Below, in pieces: positions 6,810 through 15,971 of a DNA stretch of 52,954 nucleotides. The stretch's first letter is position 1. Every line of letters starts with the position of its first letter. The position numbers and the translations under genes are program-made. The notes beneath the pieces are model-generated. The model worked only from the letters and a program-made list of their open reading frames with translations, was not told the origin of the DNA and searched no databases. The stretch is from Salegentibacter salarius (lineage in GTDB: Bacteria; Bacteroidota; Bacteroidia; Flavobacteriales; Flavobacteriaceae). The stretch is taken from NCBI RefSeq assembly GCF_900168265.1, contig NZ_FVZF01000029.1:1-52954 (forward strand), written 5' to 3'.

Positions 6810-8480
6810 CTATTTCAGGTATTTCCTTTTTCTGAAACAATTAAATCCGAAAGCGAAAAGTCCCAGGATAATTAAAGGAAGAATAATATTAATCACCTGC
6901 CATTTTTCGCGTTCATCAGCCGTTTTTTGATCGTCCAGGAAAGCGATATTTATTTCTTTACTGCGTATATCTATAAGTCCGCTGTCATCCAGCATATAAT
7001 TTACTGCATTTAGTAAAAATTCTTTATTTCCATAAGTATCCCCCGTGTAGCGTTCAAGCCCCAGTTCTAAAGGCTTTCCGTGCTGCACATCATTTTTAAT
7101 CACATCTCCATCTGAAATTACCAGCATTTTGGTTTCTTCACTTTGGTTTAAAGAGTTTTCAATTTCAAATGGCTTGATCCTGTTCTTATAAACCGAAGTA
7201 AATTCTCCTTCCAATAAAACTGCCAGTGGTTGCTCGCCATCTTTATAGGAAGCCAAATCCGGTTCCTTGCTTACCATCTCGAGGCTAATTTCCCGCGGCG
7301 TACCTTCTACCCTGGTTTGTGGAGAACTGCTTAATAAAATTGTTTTTTCAAGCTTATTTTGAAGCGTATCAATTTGATTGGCATATTCAAATTTCACTGC
7401 TTCAATATTATTAATGACAGGGTGATCATTTGGGGAAGTGGTCAACGGACTATAAAACCAGGGGTATGGATTAAACCGTGTATTATTTCCCTGCCCTGAA
7501 GCCAGAATAATGGGCGCTGAATAAATATCATTGATCAAAACCGGGTTGATCCTAATTCCATAAGAAAAGAAAAAATCGCCCAGATTAAGATCTCGCGGCA
7601 AAGCAAAAGCTTTACCTGAAGGATTCAGCAAACTATCGGTTTCCATGGCAACGGCTTCGGTTAGCCAAAGTGATTTACCACCGCTCATTGTATATTGATC
7701 TAAAATATACTTTTCATTTTCAGTAAAAGCCTCGGTAGGTTTTGCCTCGATAATTAAATCGTACTCTTTTAATTGCTTAAGTGTTTTTTGAGGATTTATC
7801 GGAGCAGAATCTAAAGTAAACGGCGCCATAAAATAATATTCCTGAAGCGTCTTTATAAAACTAGCTATTTGTGCATCAGGCAATTCCCCGTTACCACGCA
7901 TTACCGCGATTTTCTTTTTCCGTGGATAAACTAATTTATTCAATGCATTAGCAATAACATATTCCAACTGCTGCACCGAGCTGGAAACCCGTTCTTCATC
8001 GGTAGCGCCCAGTTTATTTTTTAATAGAGGAATTTGAACCTTTTTGTCTCCCATAGTGGCTACAGCCCATGGAAAAACTAAAGCTTCAGAACTCTTACCG
8101 TTCTCCTGAACACTTACCCTTGCCGGTGGCATTCCCTGCTTATAAAATTCCTGGGCGGTAGCTTCAGCATCTTTACTTTCTTCTAACGGATTGGTAAAAG
8201 TGAATTTTATATTACTGTTATAAGCTGAAAACTCTTCCAGCATTTGCCTGGTTTCGTTCCGAAGCCTTCTAAATTCTGAAGGAAAATTTCCTTCTAAAAA
8301 GACTTCAATAACAATGGGAGAATCAGCATCTGAAACAATTTCCATTGCCGCAGGAGACAGCGTATAACGTTGATCTCGGGTAAGGTCTATGCGCTCAAAA
8401 AAGTTAGCCGCCAGCAGGTTGATCGCTACAATTGCAACAAGCCACAGAAAAACGTTTTTATAGGTGTTTTGGTGTTTCAA
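6810..8480 (-). CDS. gldG: Gliding motility ABC transporter component GldG
   Basis: GldG is the extracytoplasmic-domain subunit of the GldA-GldF-GldG ABC transporter needed for gliding in many flavobacteria. The 556-residue protein has an N-terminal membrane helix (about 10-25), followed by FFERIDLTRDQRYTLSPAA, the signature of the GldG/ABC_transp_aux family. A large periplasmic domain follows, with the MRGNGELPDAQIASFIKTLQ segment, and then a C-terminal helix and a basic tail. It starts 3 bp after gldF ends, so the two form an operon. The ATPase gldA is not next to them, which is usual. I see no truncation. Confidence 0.95.
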   Translation of the reverse strand: MKHQNTYKNVFLWLVAIVAINLLAANFFERIDLTRDQRYTLSPAAMEIVSDADSPIVIEVFLEGNFPSEFRRLRNETRQMLEEFSAYNSNIKFTFTNPLEESKDAEATAQEFYKQGMPPARVSVQENGKSSEALVFPWAVATMGDKKVQIPLLKNKLGATDEERVSSSVQQLEYVIANALNKLVYPRKKKIAVMRGNGELPDAQIASFIKTLQEYYFMAPFTLDSAPINPQKTLKQLKEYDLIIEAKPTEAFTENEKYILDQYTMSGGKSLWLTEAVAMETDSLLNPSGKAFALPRDLNLGDFFFSYGIRINPVLINDIYSAPIILASGQGNNTRFNPYPWFYSPLTTSPNDHPVINNIEAVKFEYANQIDTLQNKLEKTILLSSSPQTRVEGTPREISLEMVSKEPDLASYKDGEQPLAVLLEGEFTSVYKNRIKPFEIENSLNQSEETKMLVISDGDVIKNDVQHGKPLELGLERYTGDTYGNKEFLLNAVNYMLDDSGLIDIRSKEINIAFLDDQKTADEREKWQVINIILPLIILGLFAFGFNCFRKRKYLK

Positions 8481-8483
8481 AGC

Positions 8484-9221
8484 CTAAGAATTTTTCTGAA
8501 TTGCTATTAACCTTAACTGCGTAAGTTTTAGAAAGAAAACTATAAAACTTAAAAAATAAATAATATCCCGCGTATCTATCACGCCTCTGCTTATACTTTG
8601 GTAATGAAAGCTGATCCCAAGATATTCTGCGCCATAATTAGTACTTCCAAAAAGGTCTAAATCTCCCAATCCTTCAAAAGCGAAATAACTTAGAAAACAT
8701 AAAAAAACTGCGATAATAAATGCGATGATCTGATTTTGAGAAAGCGAAGAAGCAAAAATGCCAATAGCAGTATAACAGCCTCCAAGAAAAATTAAACCAA
8801 AGTAAGAGCCAAGGGTCGCACCAAGGTCAAAATTCCCTACCGGACTTCCCAGTTGATAAATAGTAATTACATATAAAATACTTGGAAAAATAGCTAAAAG
8901 CACCAGAATTAAGGCGCCAAAATATTTTCCTAAAACAAGTTGTTTAAAACCAATGGGACGAGTTAGCAACAATTCCATAGTACCCTGTCGTTTCTCTTCA
9001 GAAAAACTCTTCATGGTAATTGCCGGAATAAGAAAAATAAAGATCCAGGGGGCAAGATTAAAGAAGGGTTTTACATCGGCAAAACCATTATCCAGGATAT
9101 TATAATCTCCAGTGAAGACAAATAGAAACAACCCGCAAACCACCAAAAAGATTCCAATAACCAGGTAACCTATTGGTGATGAAAAAAAAGAGTTTATTTC
9201 CTTATTTAATATGGCCAGCAT
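8484..9221 (-). CDS. gldF: Gliding motility ABC transporter permease GldF
   Basis: GldF is the permease subunit of the GldAFG transporter in the inner membrane. The 245-residue protein shows six hydrophobic segments. The N-terminus NKEINSFFSSPIGYLVIGIF and the ITMKSFSEEKRQGTMELLLT coupling motif are typical of ABC-2-type permeases of this family. It is the first gene of the pair and gldG follows after 3 bp. A degenerate heptamer repeat (9228-9276) lies just upstream, where the promoter should be, and I could not find a clear -7 box. Confidence 0.95.
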   Translation of the reverse strand: MLAILNKEINSFFSSPIGYLVIGIFLVVCGLFLFVFTGDYNILDNGFADVKPFFNLAPWIFIFLIPAITMKSFSEEKRQGTMELLLTRPIGFKQLVLGKYFGALILVLLAIFPSILYVITIYQLGSPVGNFDLGATLGSYFGLIFLGGCYTAIGIFASSLSQNQIIAFIIAVFLCFLSYFAFEGLGDLDLFGSTNYGAEYLGISFHYQSISRGVIDTRDIIYFLSFIVFFLKLTQLRLIAIQKNS

Positions 9222-9227
9222 TAATTT

Positions 9228-9276
9228 CGGTTATCGGTTATCAGTTGTGAGTTATGAATAATCGTTGTTGATTTGT
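9228..9276. repeat. Degenerate heptamer repeat upstream of gldF
   Basis: Seven adjoining 7-base units start with two copies of cggttat and continue as cagttgt, gagttat, gaataat, cgttgtt and gatttgt. The decay from left to right is gradual. The array begins 6 bases before the gldF start codon, so unit loss or gain would alter its leader or promoter. Confidence 0.6.
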
Positions 9277-9364
9277 TTGTAGGTTTAATTACAATTTAGG
9301 GTTTGGTGTGTTGATCTGCTGTAACTTTTTTCTAATCGAAACTCTAACAACATTTCCTTCGCTC

Positions 9365-9399
9365 CTCACTTTTCACCCTTCACTATTCACTATCCACTA
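9365..9399. repeat. Heptamer repeat overlapping the end of the ABM-like gene
   Basis: Five adjoining 7-base units of the type ttcacta (ctcactt, ttcaccc, ttcacta, ttcacta, tccacta) span the stop codon of the gene at 9383-9676. The last residues (about IVDSE) and the stop codon of that gene are made from the repeat. Confidence 0.75.
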
Positions 9400-9676
9400 T
9401 TTTAGTACTCCAGGCTACAGGTTTAGCATTAAAAAGCACCTTTGTTTTTGCCCAAACCCCTTTAAAAAGTTCAGAATTCCGGTAATTTTCTAGAGATTCG
9501 CTGTCTACCCAATCACTATACGTAAAAAAGATATTTGTATTGTGTTTATCTTGCAGCAATTTCAATTTATAACAACCTGCAAAAGCTCTTATTTTACTTT
9601 TATTTTCTTCAAAATTAGAAAGGAATTCTTCTACTTTTGAAGGATCAAATTCCATTTTCACAATTCTGTGTATCAT
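9383..9676 (-). CDS. ABM-fold (antibiotic biosynthesis monooxygenase-like) protein
   Basis: The 97-residue protein has the ferredoxin-like pattern of the ABM superfamily. It starts with a strand (MIHRIVKMEF), followed by the helix PSKVEEFLSNFEENKSKIRAF. After that come the strand GCYKLKLLQDKH and FFTYSDWVDSESLENYRNSE, which is the conserved W-x-(S/D)-x-E-x-(L/Y)-x-x-(Y/H)-R-x-S-x-x-F segment. Some relatives are quinol monooxygenases and others have no known role, so the substrate is unknown. It overlaps the upstream SAM hydrolase-like gene by 4 bp, so the two are co-translated. Its last residues come from a heptamer repeat, which suggests the natural C-terminus has been replaced. Confidence 0.8.
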   Translation of the reverse strand: MIHRIVKMEFDPSKVEEFLSNFEENKSKIRAFAGCYKLKLLQDKHNTNIFFTYSDWVDSESLENYRNSELFKGVWAKTKVLFNAKPVAWSTKIVDSE

Positions 9677-10512
9677 TTTTCGTCAAATTTAATAGTGATT
9701 GTATCGCGGTGCTCCAGGCCAAAAAGCGTTGAAGCGCTACCTACCGTAGATGGATTGCTTTTATAAATAGCAAGTTCGATATAACCGGCAGAGTTGAATA
9801 AGGCAAGTTTTTTACCATCTTCTTCTCCTCTTTGCTCTTTTTCAACATCAAAATTTATCCAGTCAGAATAAGCTTCATAAATTTTTGGAAAAGTAACCAT
9901 TCTTGCACTAATTATATAATTTCTTCCTTTTCCCACGCTCTCAAAAAGCTTCCGACTTATATTAGTTACCACATTTCCGTAATTGTCTACATAAATAACA
10001 AGGCCTATAATCTGGTTCTTTTCTGTATTTATTATAGGTTCAAACTGCTTAAGGTATTTAATTTCATTAATATTCTTACCTATCACTTCCAGGGTTCCGC
10101 CCCGCGCTAAATGGCAGGCTACTTTCACAAAAACATCTAAAACCGGAAAATTCGTTTCAATAGCCTCGTGAATATTGATCTCTACAATCTTCTCGGGTTT
10201 GATTTCTGAAGCCAACAAAGATAAAATTCCATTATTGGCGCAAATAAAATAATGGTCGTCCAACAAAACAGCCAAATGTTTATTCTCTGGGGTAAATTCT
10301 GAATCGATACCAATAATATGAATACTGCCTTTTGGAAAACTTTTATACGCGTTTTTAATAATGTAAGCGGCTTCGCTAATATGAAAGGGCGAAACCGAGT
10401 GCGAAATATCAACAATTCTCACATCGGGCAACTCGTTATAAATAGCTCCTTTAACCGCTCCCACAAAGTAATCTTTCTCTCCAAAATCGGTAGTTAAAGT
10501 AATAATTGCCAT
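9673..10512 (-). CDS. SAM hydroxide adenosyltransferase (DUF62) family protein
   Basis: Family members split S-adenosylmethionine with water to adenosine and methionine, or halogenate it in a few lineages. The 279-residue length is normal. The N-terminal ITLTTDFGEKDYFVGAVKGA is a strong family signature, with the conserved D-F-G and V-G-x-x-K-G. The Asp in HIIGIDSEF and the His in VKVACHLARGG match two members of the known Asp-Arg-His triad. The segment after the Asp reads TPENKH and does not show the common G-T-x-R-R pattern, so the Arg may be missing or replaced. NYGNVVTNIS begins the C-terminal domain. It is the first gene of a pair with the ABM-like protein. Confidence 0.9.
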   Translation of the reverse strand: MAIITLTTDFGEKDYFVGAVKGAIYNELPDVRIVDISHSVSPFHISEAAYIIKNAYKSFPKGSIHIIGIDSEFTPENKHLAVLLDDHYFICANNGILSLLASEIKPEKIVEINIHEAIETNFPVLDVFVKVACHLARGGTLEVIGKNINEIKYLKQFEPIINTEKNQIIGLVIYVDNYGNVVTNISRKLFESVGKGRNYIISARMVTFPKIYEAYSDWINFDVEKEQRGEEDGKKLALFNSAGYIELAIYKSNPSTVGSASTLFGLEHRDTITIKFDEK

Positions 10513-10574
10513 AGGTAATTGTTGATATTTTTTTAACTTTTAAGCGCTAATTTTATGTAAGTTTGTATAGAAGG

Positions 10575-10582
10575 CAAAGATA
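10575..10582 (-). promoter_or_regulatory. -7 box upstream of the SAM hydrolase-like gene
   Basis: The minus strand reads TATCTTTG, a perfect -7 box, 62 bases before the start codon at 10512. No TTG is found at the usual -33 distance, so only the -7 element is supported. Confidence 0.4.
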
Positions 10583-10731
10583 ATTTTATTTAAATTTTCA
10601 TTTAAAAATCAATGGCAATAAACTTAAAATTAGCCAGTCAAAATTAGCATTAAAACTTAGCAGCAACAAATAAAGAACCGCTATAAATAAAAATGTTTTG
10701 AACATCTTTTTTCAACTAAAACCATAAGCTT

Positions 10732-11685
10732 TTGAACGAAATTGTTATTGAACTTTCAGAGATTAATCCCCGCGAATTTTTTGGGCAAGGAAATGAACAT
10801 ATAGAACTATTAAAAAAATATTTTCCCAAGCTGAAGATTGTAGCTCGCGGAAATAAAATTAAAGTTTTTGGGGACGAAGAAATGCTGGAAGAATTTGATG
10901 AACGCATTACGATGCTCATGGATCACTTCGGAAAGTATAACAAATTGGATGAGAATGTGATTGAAAGAGTGCTTACCAGCGAGAAAAGTTCAGATTATCA
11001 AACTTCAGCCGAAAGTGGCGAAGTTTTGGTTCACGGGGTTGGCGGTCGTTTGGTAAAAGCCCAAACCGCAAACCAGAGAATACTGGTTGAGCTAATGCGC
11101 AAAAACGATATGGTATTTGCCATTGGCCCCGCGGGAACCGGAAAAACCTATACCGGTGTTGCCCTTGCCGTTAAGGCTTTAAAAGAAAAACAGGTTAGAA
11201 GAATTATACTTACCCGTCCCGCAGTTGAGGCTGGGGAAAACCTGGGTTTTCTTCCCGGCGATCTCAAGGAAAAACTAGATCCTTATATGCAGCCGCTTTA
11301 CGATGCACTTCGGGATATGATTCCGCAGGAAAGGCTTGATTCATTTATAGAAAAAGGAGTAATTCAAATTGCACCACTTGCTTTTATGCGTGGCCGAACC
11401 TTAGATAATGCATTTGTGATTTTGGATGAAGCTCAAAATACCACCCACGCGCAAATGAAAATGTTTCTTACCCGAATGGGAAAAAGTGCCAAGTTTATGA
11501 TTACCGGAGATCCCGGGCAAATAGATTTACCACGCAGGACGATTTCAGGTTTAAAAGAAGCTTTACTCGTGCTTAAAGAAGTTAAAGGCGTAGGAATAAT
11601 TTACCTTGATGATAAAGATGTGATTCGCCACAGACTGGTGAAAAAGATTATTTCTGCCTACAAAGAAATTGAACATACAGAATAA
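10732..11685 (+). CDS. phoH: PhoH family ATPase
   Basis: PhoH-like proteins are P-loop ATPases linked to RNA metabolism and phosphate stress. The 317-residue protein has an N-terminal KH-like segment (KLKIVARGNKIKVFGDEE), the Walker A GPAGTGKTYT at about residues 135-144 and Walker B FVILDEAQN near residue 230. TGDPGQIDLPRR follows, which is diagnostic for the family. The start codon is TTG: the in-frame stop at 10717-10719 leaves no other start before the conserved N-terminus. It stands alone, and a dispersed repeat separates it from purC. Confidence 0.95.
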   Translation: MNEIVIELSEINPREFFGQGNEHIELLKKYFPKLKIVARGNKIKVFGDEEMLEEFDERITMLMDHFGKYNKLDENVIERVLTSEKSSDYQTSAESGEVLVHGVGGRLVKAQTANQRILVELMRKNDMVFAIGPAGTGKTYTGVALAVKALKEKQVRRIILTRPAVEAGENLGFLPGDLKEKLDPYMQPLYDALRDMIPQERLDSFIEKGVIQIAPLAFMRGRTLDNAFVILDEAQNTTHAQMKMFLTRMGKSAKFMITGDPGQIDLPRRTISGLKEALLVLKEVKGVGIIYLDDKDVIRHRLVKKIISAYKEIEHTE

Positions 11686-11687
11686 GT

Positions 11688-11778
11688 TACTTCCGGGTAA
11701 ACCCAAGAAGCGTTAAGAAGAAATAATTTACATAGCGGGACAAGTCCCGGAACATTTAAATCTCGATTATCGAGTAAA
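11688..11778. repeat. Dispersed repeat copy B with CTCGATTATCGAG palindrome
   Basis: This segment between phoH and purC shares ACATTTAAATCTCGATTATC and the palindrome (11762-11774) with copies A and C. It begins directly after the phoH stop codon. Its left part (ACTTCCGGGTAAACCCAAGA) is a diverged form of the left part of copy C. Confidence 0.75.
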
Positions 11779-11831
11779 ATTCTTTTTCAATTTTAATAAA
11801 ATTCAATTTCAAAATTTCAGAATAGATTCTA

Positions 11832-12779
11832 ATGAACAATACCATTATAAAAACCGATTTCAATTTTCCCGGCCAAACCGATGTTTACAAAGGTAAAGTG
11901 CGGGATGTTTATACTTTAAAAAATAATAAACTTGTAATTGTAGCAACAGATAGGCTTTCGGCTTTTGATGTGGTGATGCCAAAAGGCATACCTTACAAAG
12001 GTCAGATCCTTAACCAAATTGCTACAAAAATGATGGAAGCCACACGCGATATTGTACCCAACTGGCTGGAAGCCACTCCAGATCCTAATGTTGCGGTAGG
12101 CCAGGCTTGTGAACCTTTTAAAATTGAAATGGTAATTCGCGGTTATCTTGCGGGCCACGCTGCTAGGGAATATAAAGCTGGAAAACGTATGCTTTGCGGG
12201 GTAGAAATGCCTAATGGAATGAAGGAAAATGATAAATTCCCGGAGCCAATTATTACTCCCGCAACCAAAGCAGAACAGGGCGATCACGATGAAGATATTG
12301 CTAAAGAGGAAATTCTAAAACGTGCTATTGTTTCTAAAGAAGATTACGAAATTCTTGAAAAATATACCCGAGATCTTTTTAAACGAGGAACCGAAATTGC
12401 AGCAAAGAGAGGATTGATTTTAGTTGATACCAAGTATGAATTTGGTAAAAATGCCGATGGGGAAATTGTCCTGATAGACGAAATTCACACTCCCGATTCT
12501 TCTCGATATTTTTATGCCGATGGTTACCGGGAAAGACAGGATAACGATGAACCACAAAAACAATTATCTAAAGAGTTTGTGAGACAATGGCTTATTGAAA
12601 ATAATTTCCAGGGAAAAGAAGGTCAAATTCTACCCGAAATGAGCGATGAATATATCGAATCGGTTTCTGAGCGGTATATTGAATTATACGAAAAGATCAC
12701 AGGAGAAGCTTTTGTAAAAAGCGATATTAGCAGTATTGAAACCCGTATTGAAAATAATTTAATGGAGTATTTGAAGTAA
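11832..12779 (+). CDS. purC: SAICAR synthase (purine biosynthesis)
   Basis: PurC joins CAIR and aspartate with ATP in the eighth step of IMP synthesis. The 315 residues fit the longer form found in Bacteroidota and yeast, not the roughly 240-residue E. coli type. Visible signatures are KVRDVYTL near the start, the segment [28 protein letters not shown] for nucleotide and substrate binding, and LVDTKYEFG with [13 protein letters not shown] for metal and substrate. The last purine gene of the window, purA, lies 39 kb away, so there is no local purine operon. Confidence 0.97.
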   Translation: MNNTIIKTDFNFPGQTDVYKGKVRDVYTLKNNKLVIVATDRLSAFDVVMPKGIPYKGQILNQIATKMMEATRDIVPNWLEATPDPNVAVGQACEPFKIEMVIRGYLAGHAAREYKAGKRMLCGVEMPNGMKENDKFPEPIITPATKAEQGDHDEDIAKEEILKRAIVSKEDYEILEKYTRDLFKRGTEIAAKRGLILVDTKYEFGKNADGEIVLIDEIHTPDSSRYFYADGYRERQDNDEPQKQLSKEFVRQWLIENNFQGKEGQILPEMSDEYIESVSERYIELYEKITGEAFVKSDISSIETRIENNLMEYLK

Positions 12780-12810
12780 GGCTTCGGCAGGAAAGTTTGG
12801 TAAAATAGTT

Positions 12811-12985
12811 CCCGTCCCGAAGGCTCAGGATATTTCGGGGTCTAAACGAACATAAAATTGTTAAATTCACACTAGATGCTGAAATAAATTCAGCATGACC
12901 TAACTCTCGTCATCCTGAACTCGTTTCAGGATCTAATTAAATGATAATCAAATCATGTTAGACCCTGAAAAGGTTCAGGATGACG
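12811..12985. repeat. Cluster of four REP-like stem-loops between purC and dnaE2
   Basis: Four units of about 27-34 bases lie between convergent genes: 12811-12844 (CCCGTCCCGA type), 12873-12899 (TAGATGCTGAA type, ending CATGAC), 12909-12935 (GTCATCCTGAACTCG type, opposite orientation) and 12959-12985 (TAGACCCTGAA type, ending GATGACG). Each can fold into a short hairpin, and neighbouring units alternate in orientation. The same modules occur at 34.4, 39.2 and 42.1 kb. Confidence 0.85.
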
Positions 12986-12998
12986 TTTAGGTTAATCC

Positions 12999-15971
12999 CT
13001 ACGAAAACTGATAGCCAACCAACCGGGGATCAGTTAGGGTGTCCTGGCGTTGCAGCCATTTTATGCTAATAGAAATATAATCCAGCTCATTATTTACCTT
13101 GCCGTAGCATTTATAAATTCCTTTGCTACGCAACGGATATTCTTCTGCGGTAGCGGGGAATTGTACTGTATCGAAAACATCGCCCTCAACATCAAAAAAA
13201 GTCCCGAAATACATATATTTCCCATTAGAAGTGCCCGTTTTTTTAGCGGTAATCAGGGCGCCATAGATCAATATTTCCTTTCCAACATAATGTTTTAAAT
13301 CTTTTGCTCGTGCTGATTTTTCAATAGGATTTTTAAGCAATTTAAAATGGGAACAAAGCGGAAAACCCAATAATTCCATCTGGTCAAATGCTTCTATCAA
13401 TGCTGAATATTGAAACTGCGGAAGTTCAAAATCCCGGTGAGCGGTATTAAATAACTTTTCCTGTGTAGCTAACGGTTTGGAAGCATTCAGTTTAAAATGA
13501 GCTTTCCATAATAAATGATGTTTATCTGTTTGTGTGAATCTAAAAGCATCTATTTTCAGCAAAATACTTAGTTGTTCTATAGAAATAGAAACTCGATCTA
13601 TAAAATCATCAAACGACTTAAAAACACCAAAAAACTGCCGGTTTTCCAGGATTTCCTGAACGGTTTTAGTTTCTAATTCTTTGACATAGCCCAATCCCAG
13701 GTAAATATCTTTTCCAAAGATACTATTTGGATGATCGCTTTTATTGATACAGGGCGGATGCACTCTCCCACCGCATTTTCTAATTTCCTGAATATAAGTT
13801 TCTACATCATAAAATCCGCCGCCATTATTAAGCGCAGCCACCATAAATTCCAGCGGAAAATATTTCTTTAAATATAAACTCTGGTAGCTTTCTACCGCAT
13901 AAGAAGCCGAATGGCCCTTTGGAAATGCATACCCGGCAAAAGAGGAAATTTGCTCCCAAACCTCATCAATAATCTTTTCATTATAGCCTTTTTGCTTGCA
14001 ATTCTCCCTGAATTTAGCTTCAATACGCTGCATCTGACCTTTCGAAGTTTTCTTGCCACTCATTCCCCGCCGTAATACATCGGCATCTTCAAAACTAAGT
14101 CCGGCGAACTTATGGGCCACTTTCATCACATCCTCCTGATAGACCATAATCCCGTAAGTATCATCCATAATTTCAAGCATTACTGGATGGCCCTGCTTTC
14201 TTCTTGCGGGATCACGATGTCGCTTTATATATTCTTCTTTCATCCCGCCACTGGAAATGCCGGGTCTAATTATAGAACTTGCAGCTACGAGATTCAAATA
14301 ATTATCGGTTTGTAGTTTGGTGAGCAGGCCACGCATTGCAGGAGATTCTACGTAAAAGACACCCATACAATCCCCGGTTTTCAGTAACTCATTAATTTGT
14401 GGATCTTCCTTAAAAACAGCAATATTTTCAATATCCTCAATTTCAGCATCTGGCTGATTTTCCTTAATAATTTCAATGGCATCGGTGATCTTTGAAAGTC
14501 CGCGTTGGGCAAGAATATCGAATTTATGAATCCCAACTTCTTCCGCAATATTCATATCTATCTGGATCGTTTCGAAACCTTTAGGCGGTAAAAAAGTGGC
14601 GGCATAATTATAAACGCTGTCATTTAAAATTAGGATTCCGCCGGAATGTACGCTCAAATAATTGGGAAAACCTTCAATTAAACCGCTATAACGTAACACC
14701 AATTTTTCCAATTGATCCAGCTCATTTATACTAAAAAATCCTGCTGAAAGTTTATCGATATTTTCTTTAGGCAAACCAAAAACCTTCCCCAGCTCCCGGG
14801 CAACCGCGCGACGTTTAAAAGTTACGTAAGTTCCCATTAAAGCGGTAAACTCGTATTTTCTAAAAATAAAATCGGTTACTTCGTTACGATCTTTCCAGGA
14901 GAAATCGATATCAAAATCGGGGGGAGAACTTCGACTTTCATTAATAAAGCGTTCAAAATAAAGATCTAGCTCAACGGGATCTACATTGGTAATTCCAATA
15001 ATGTAAGCAATAATAGAATTGGCACCACTCCCCCGCCCTATAAACGGAAAATTCTGCGACCGGGCATAACTCACAATGTCATAATTAATTAAAAAATAGG
15101 AAACGAACCCAAGTTTTATGATGGCATTCAGTTCTTTTTCTACCCGCTCTAAAACTTTTTCATTTGCATCAGGATAACGTTTTGGCAGGTTATCCTCACA
15201 TAATTTTCTTAGACGGTCAACATCAGCTTCAGGGCTTTCACCTGAAACCAATAAATTTCGATTTTGGGTTTTTCCGAATTTGAAATCTACCCGGCAGGCA
15301 TTTACCAATTCCTGTGTGTTCTCTAAAATATAGGAGAAATCTTCAAATTCTGAAGTGATAATTTCTGAAGCTATCATCTGGTGAGAAAAAGAACCCTGCT
15401 CGCTTTCCGGAAGCTGGCTAAGTAAAACATTATTGTCTATGGCCCGCAACAACCGGTGCGCGTTATAGTCACGCTTATTCCTAAAACTCACGCTTTGTTG
15501 CAATACCAGCTTATCTTTAAATTCAAGGTATTTTGAGAATTTAAGCTTCCGCAGACTTTCTACTGAAACTCCAATGAATTCATTGCTTTTGAAATTCGTC
15601 TTTTTGTGCGCTACTACTTTTTCAAAAGGATAAATAATAAAACAATCAGGTAGTTCGGGAGCTTCAGGTTTAAAATCTTTCTTTGAATGAAGTTGCTGCG
15701 ATAAATGCTCGTTTAACTGCCTGAAACCTTCATTGTTTTTAGCGATCCCAATACATTGCTGTTCTGCTCCATTTCTAAAATCGATTCCCACAATTGGTTT
15801 TATACCATATTCTGAAGCGATTTTTATAAAATTAAGGCAGGCCGAAGTATTATTAATATCGGTAAGCGCTAAAGCTTCAACTTTAAATTCCCGGGCGAGT
15901 TCACAGAGTTTTTCTACCGAAAAAGTTCCGTAGCGCAGCGAATACCAGGTATGACAGTTTAAATAAATCAT
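12999..15971 (-). CDS. dnaE2: Short DnaE-type DNA polymerase (error-prone, DnaE2-like)
   Basis: This is a C-family polymerase alpha subunit of 990 residues, clearly shorter than replicative DnaE (about 1,160 or more). It has an N-terminal PHP domain (CHTWYSLRYGTFSVEKLCEL) in which some metal positions look degenerate (LTDINN in place of TDH). The polymerase core carries both catalytic aspartates in PDFDIDF and the third in HKFDILAQRGL. FIGRGSGANSII and FPKGHSASYAVESYQSLYLK are further polymerase signatures, and an OB-fold-like region lies at the end. The gene overlaps dinB by 4 bp. Pairing of a Y-family polymerase with a short DnaE indicates damage-tolerant synthesis. The symbol follows this context, since direct proof of mutagenic function is lacking. 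Confidence 0.88.
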   Translation of the reverse strand: MIYLNCHTWYSLRYGTFSVEKLCELAREFKVEALALTDINNTSACLNFIKIASEYGIKPIVGIDFRNGAEQQCIGIAKNNEGFRQLNEHLSQQLHSKKDFKPEAPELPDCFIIYPFEKVVAHKKTNFKSNEFIGVSVESLRKLKFSKYLEFKDKLVLQQSVSFRNKRDYNAHRLLRAIDNNVLLSQLPESEQGSFSHQMIASEIITSEFEDFSYILENTQELVNACRVDFKFGKTQNRNLLVSGESPEADVDRLRKLCEDNLPKRYPDANEKVLERVEKELNAIIKLGFVSYFLINYDIVSYARSQNFPFIGRGSGANSIIAYIIGITNVDPVELDLYFERFINESRSSPPDFDIDFSWKDRNEVTDFIFRKYEFTALMGTYVTFKRRAVARELGKVFGLPKENIDKLSAGFFSINELDQLEKLVLRYSGLIEGFPNYLSVHSGGILILNDSVYNYAATFLPPKGFETIQIDMNIAEEVGIHKFDILAQRGLSKITDAIEIIKENQPDAEIEDIENIAVFKEDPQINELLKTGDCMGVFYVESPAMRGLLTKLQTDNYLNLVAASSIIRPGISSGGMKEEYIKRHRDPARRKQGHPVMLEIMDDTYGIMVYQEDVMKVAHKFAGLSFEDADVLRRGMSGKKTSKGQMQRIEAKFRENCKQKGYNEKIIDEVWEQISSFAGYAFPKGHSASYAVESYQSLYLKKYFPLEFMVAALNNGGGFYDVETYIQEIRKCGGRVHPPCINKSDHPNSIFGKDIYLGLGYVKELETKTVQEILENRQFFGVFKSFDDFIDRVSISIEQLSILLKIDAFRFTQTDKHHLLWKAHFKLNASKPLATQEKLFNTAHRDFELPQFQYSALIEAFDQMELLGFPLCSHFKLLKNPIEKSARAKDLKHYVGKEILIYGALITAKKTGTSNGKYMYFGTFFDVEGDVFDTVQFPATAEEYPLRSKGIYKCYGKVNNELDYISISIKWLQRQDTLTDPRLVGYQFS

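Noticed and set aside
9308-9493. Plus-strand ORF of 61 residues over the heptamer repeat
   Set aside because: Most of it lies opposite the ABM-like gene and the repeat, and the translation has no family pattern.
10182-10415. ORFs in other frames within the SAM hydrolase-like, dnaE2, YbbP and amidohydrolase genes
   Set aside because: They overlap well-supported genes on the other strand or in another frame and show no domain.
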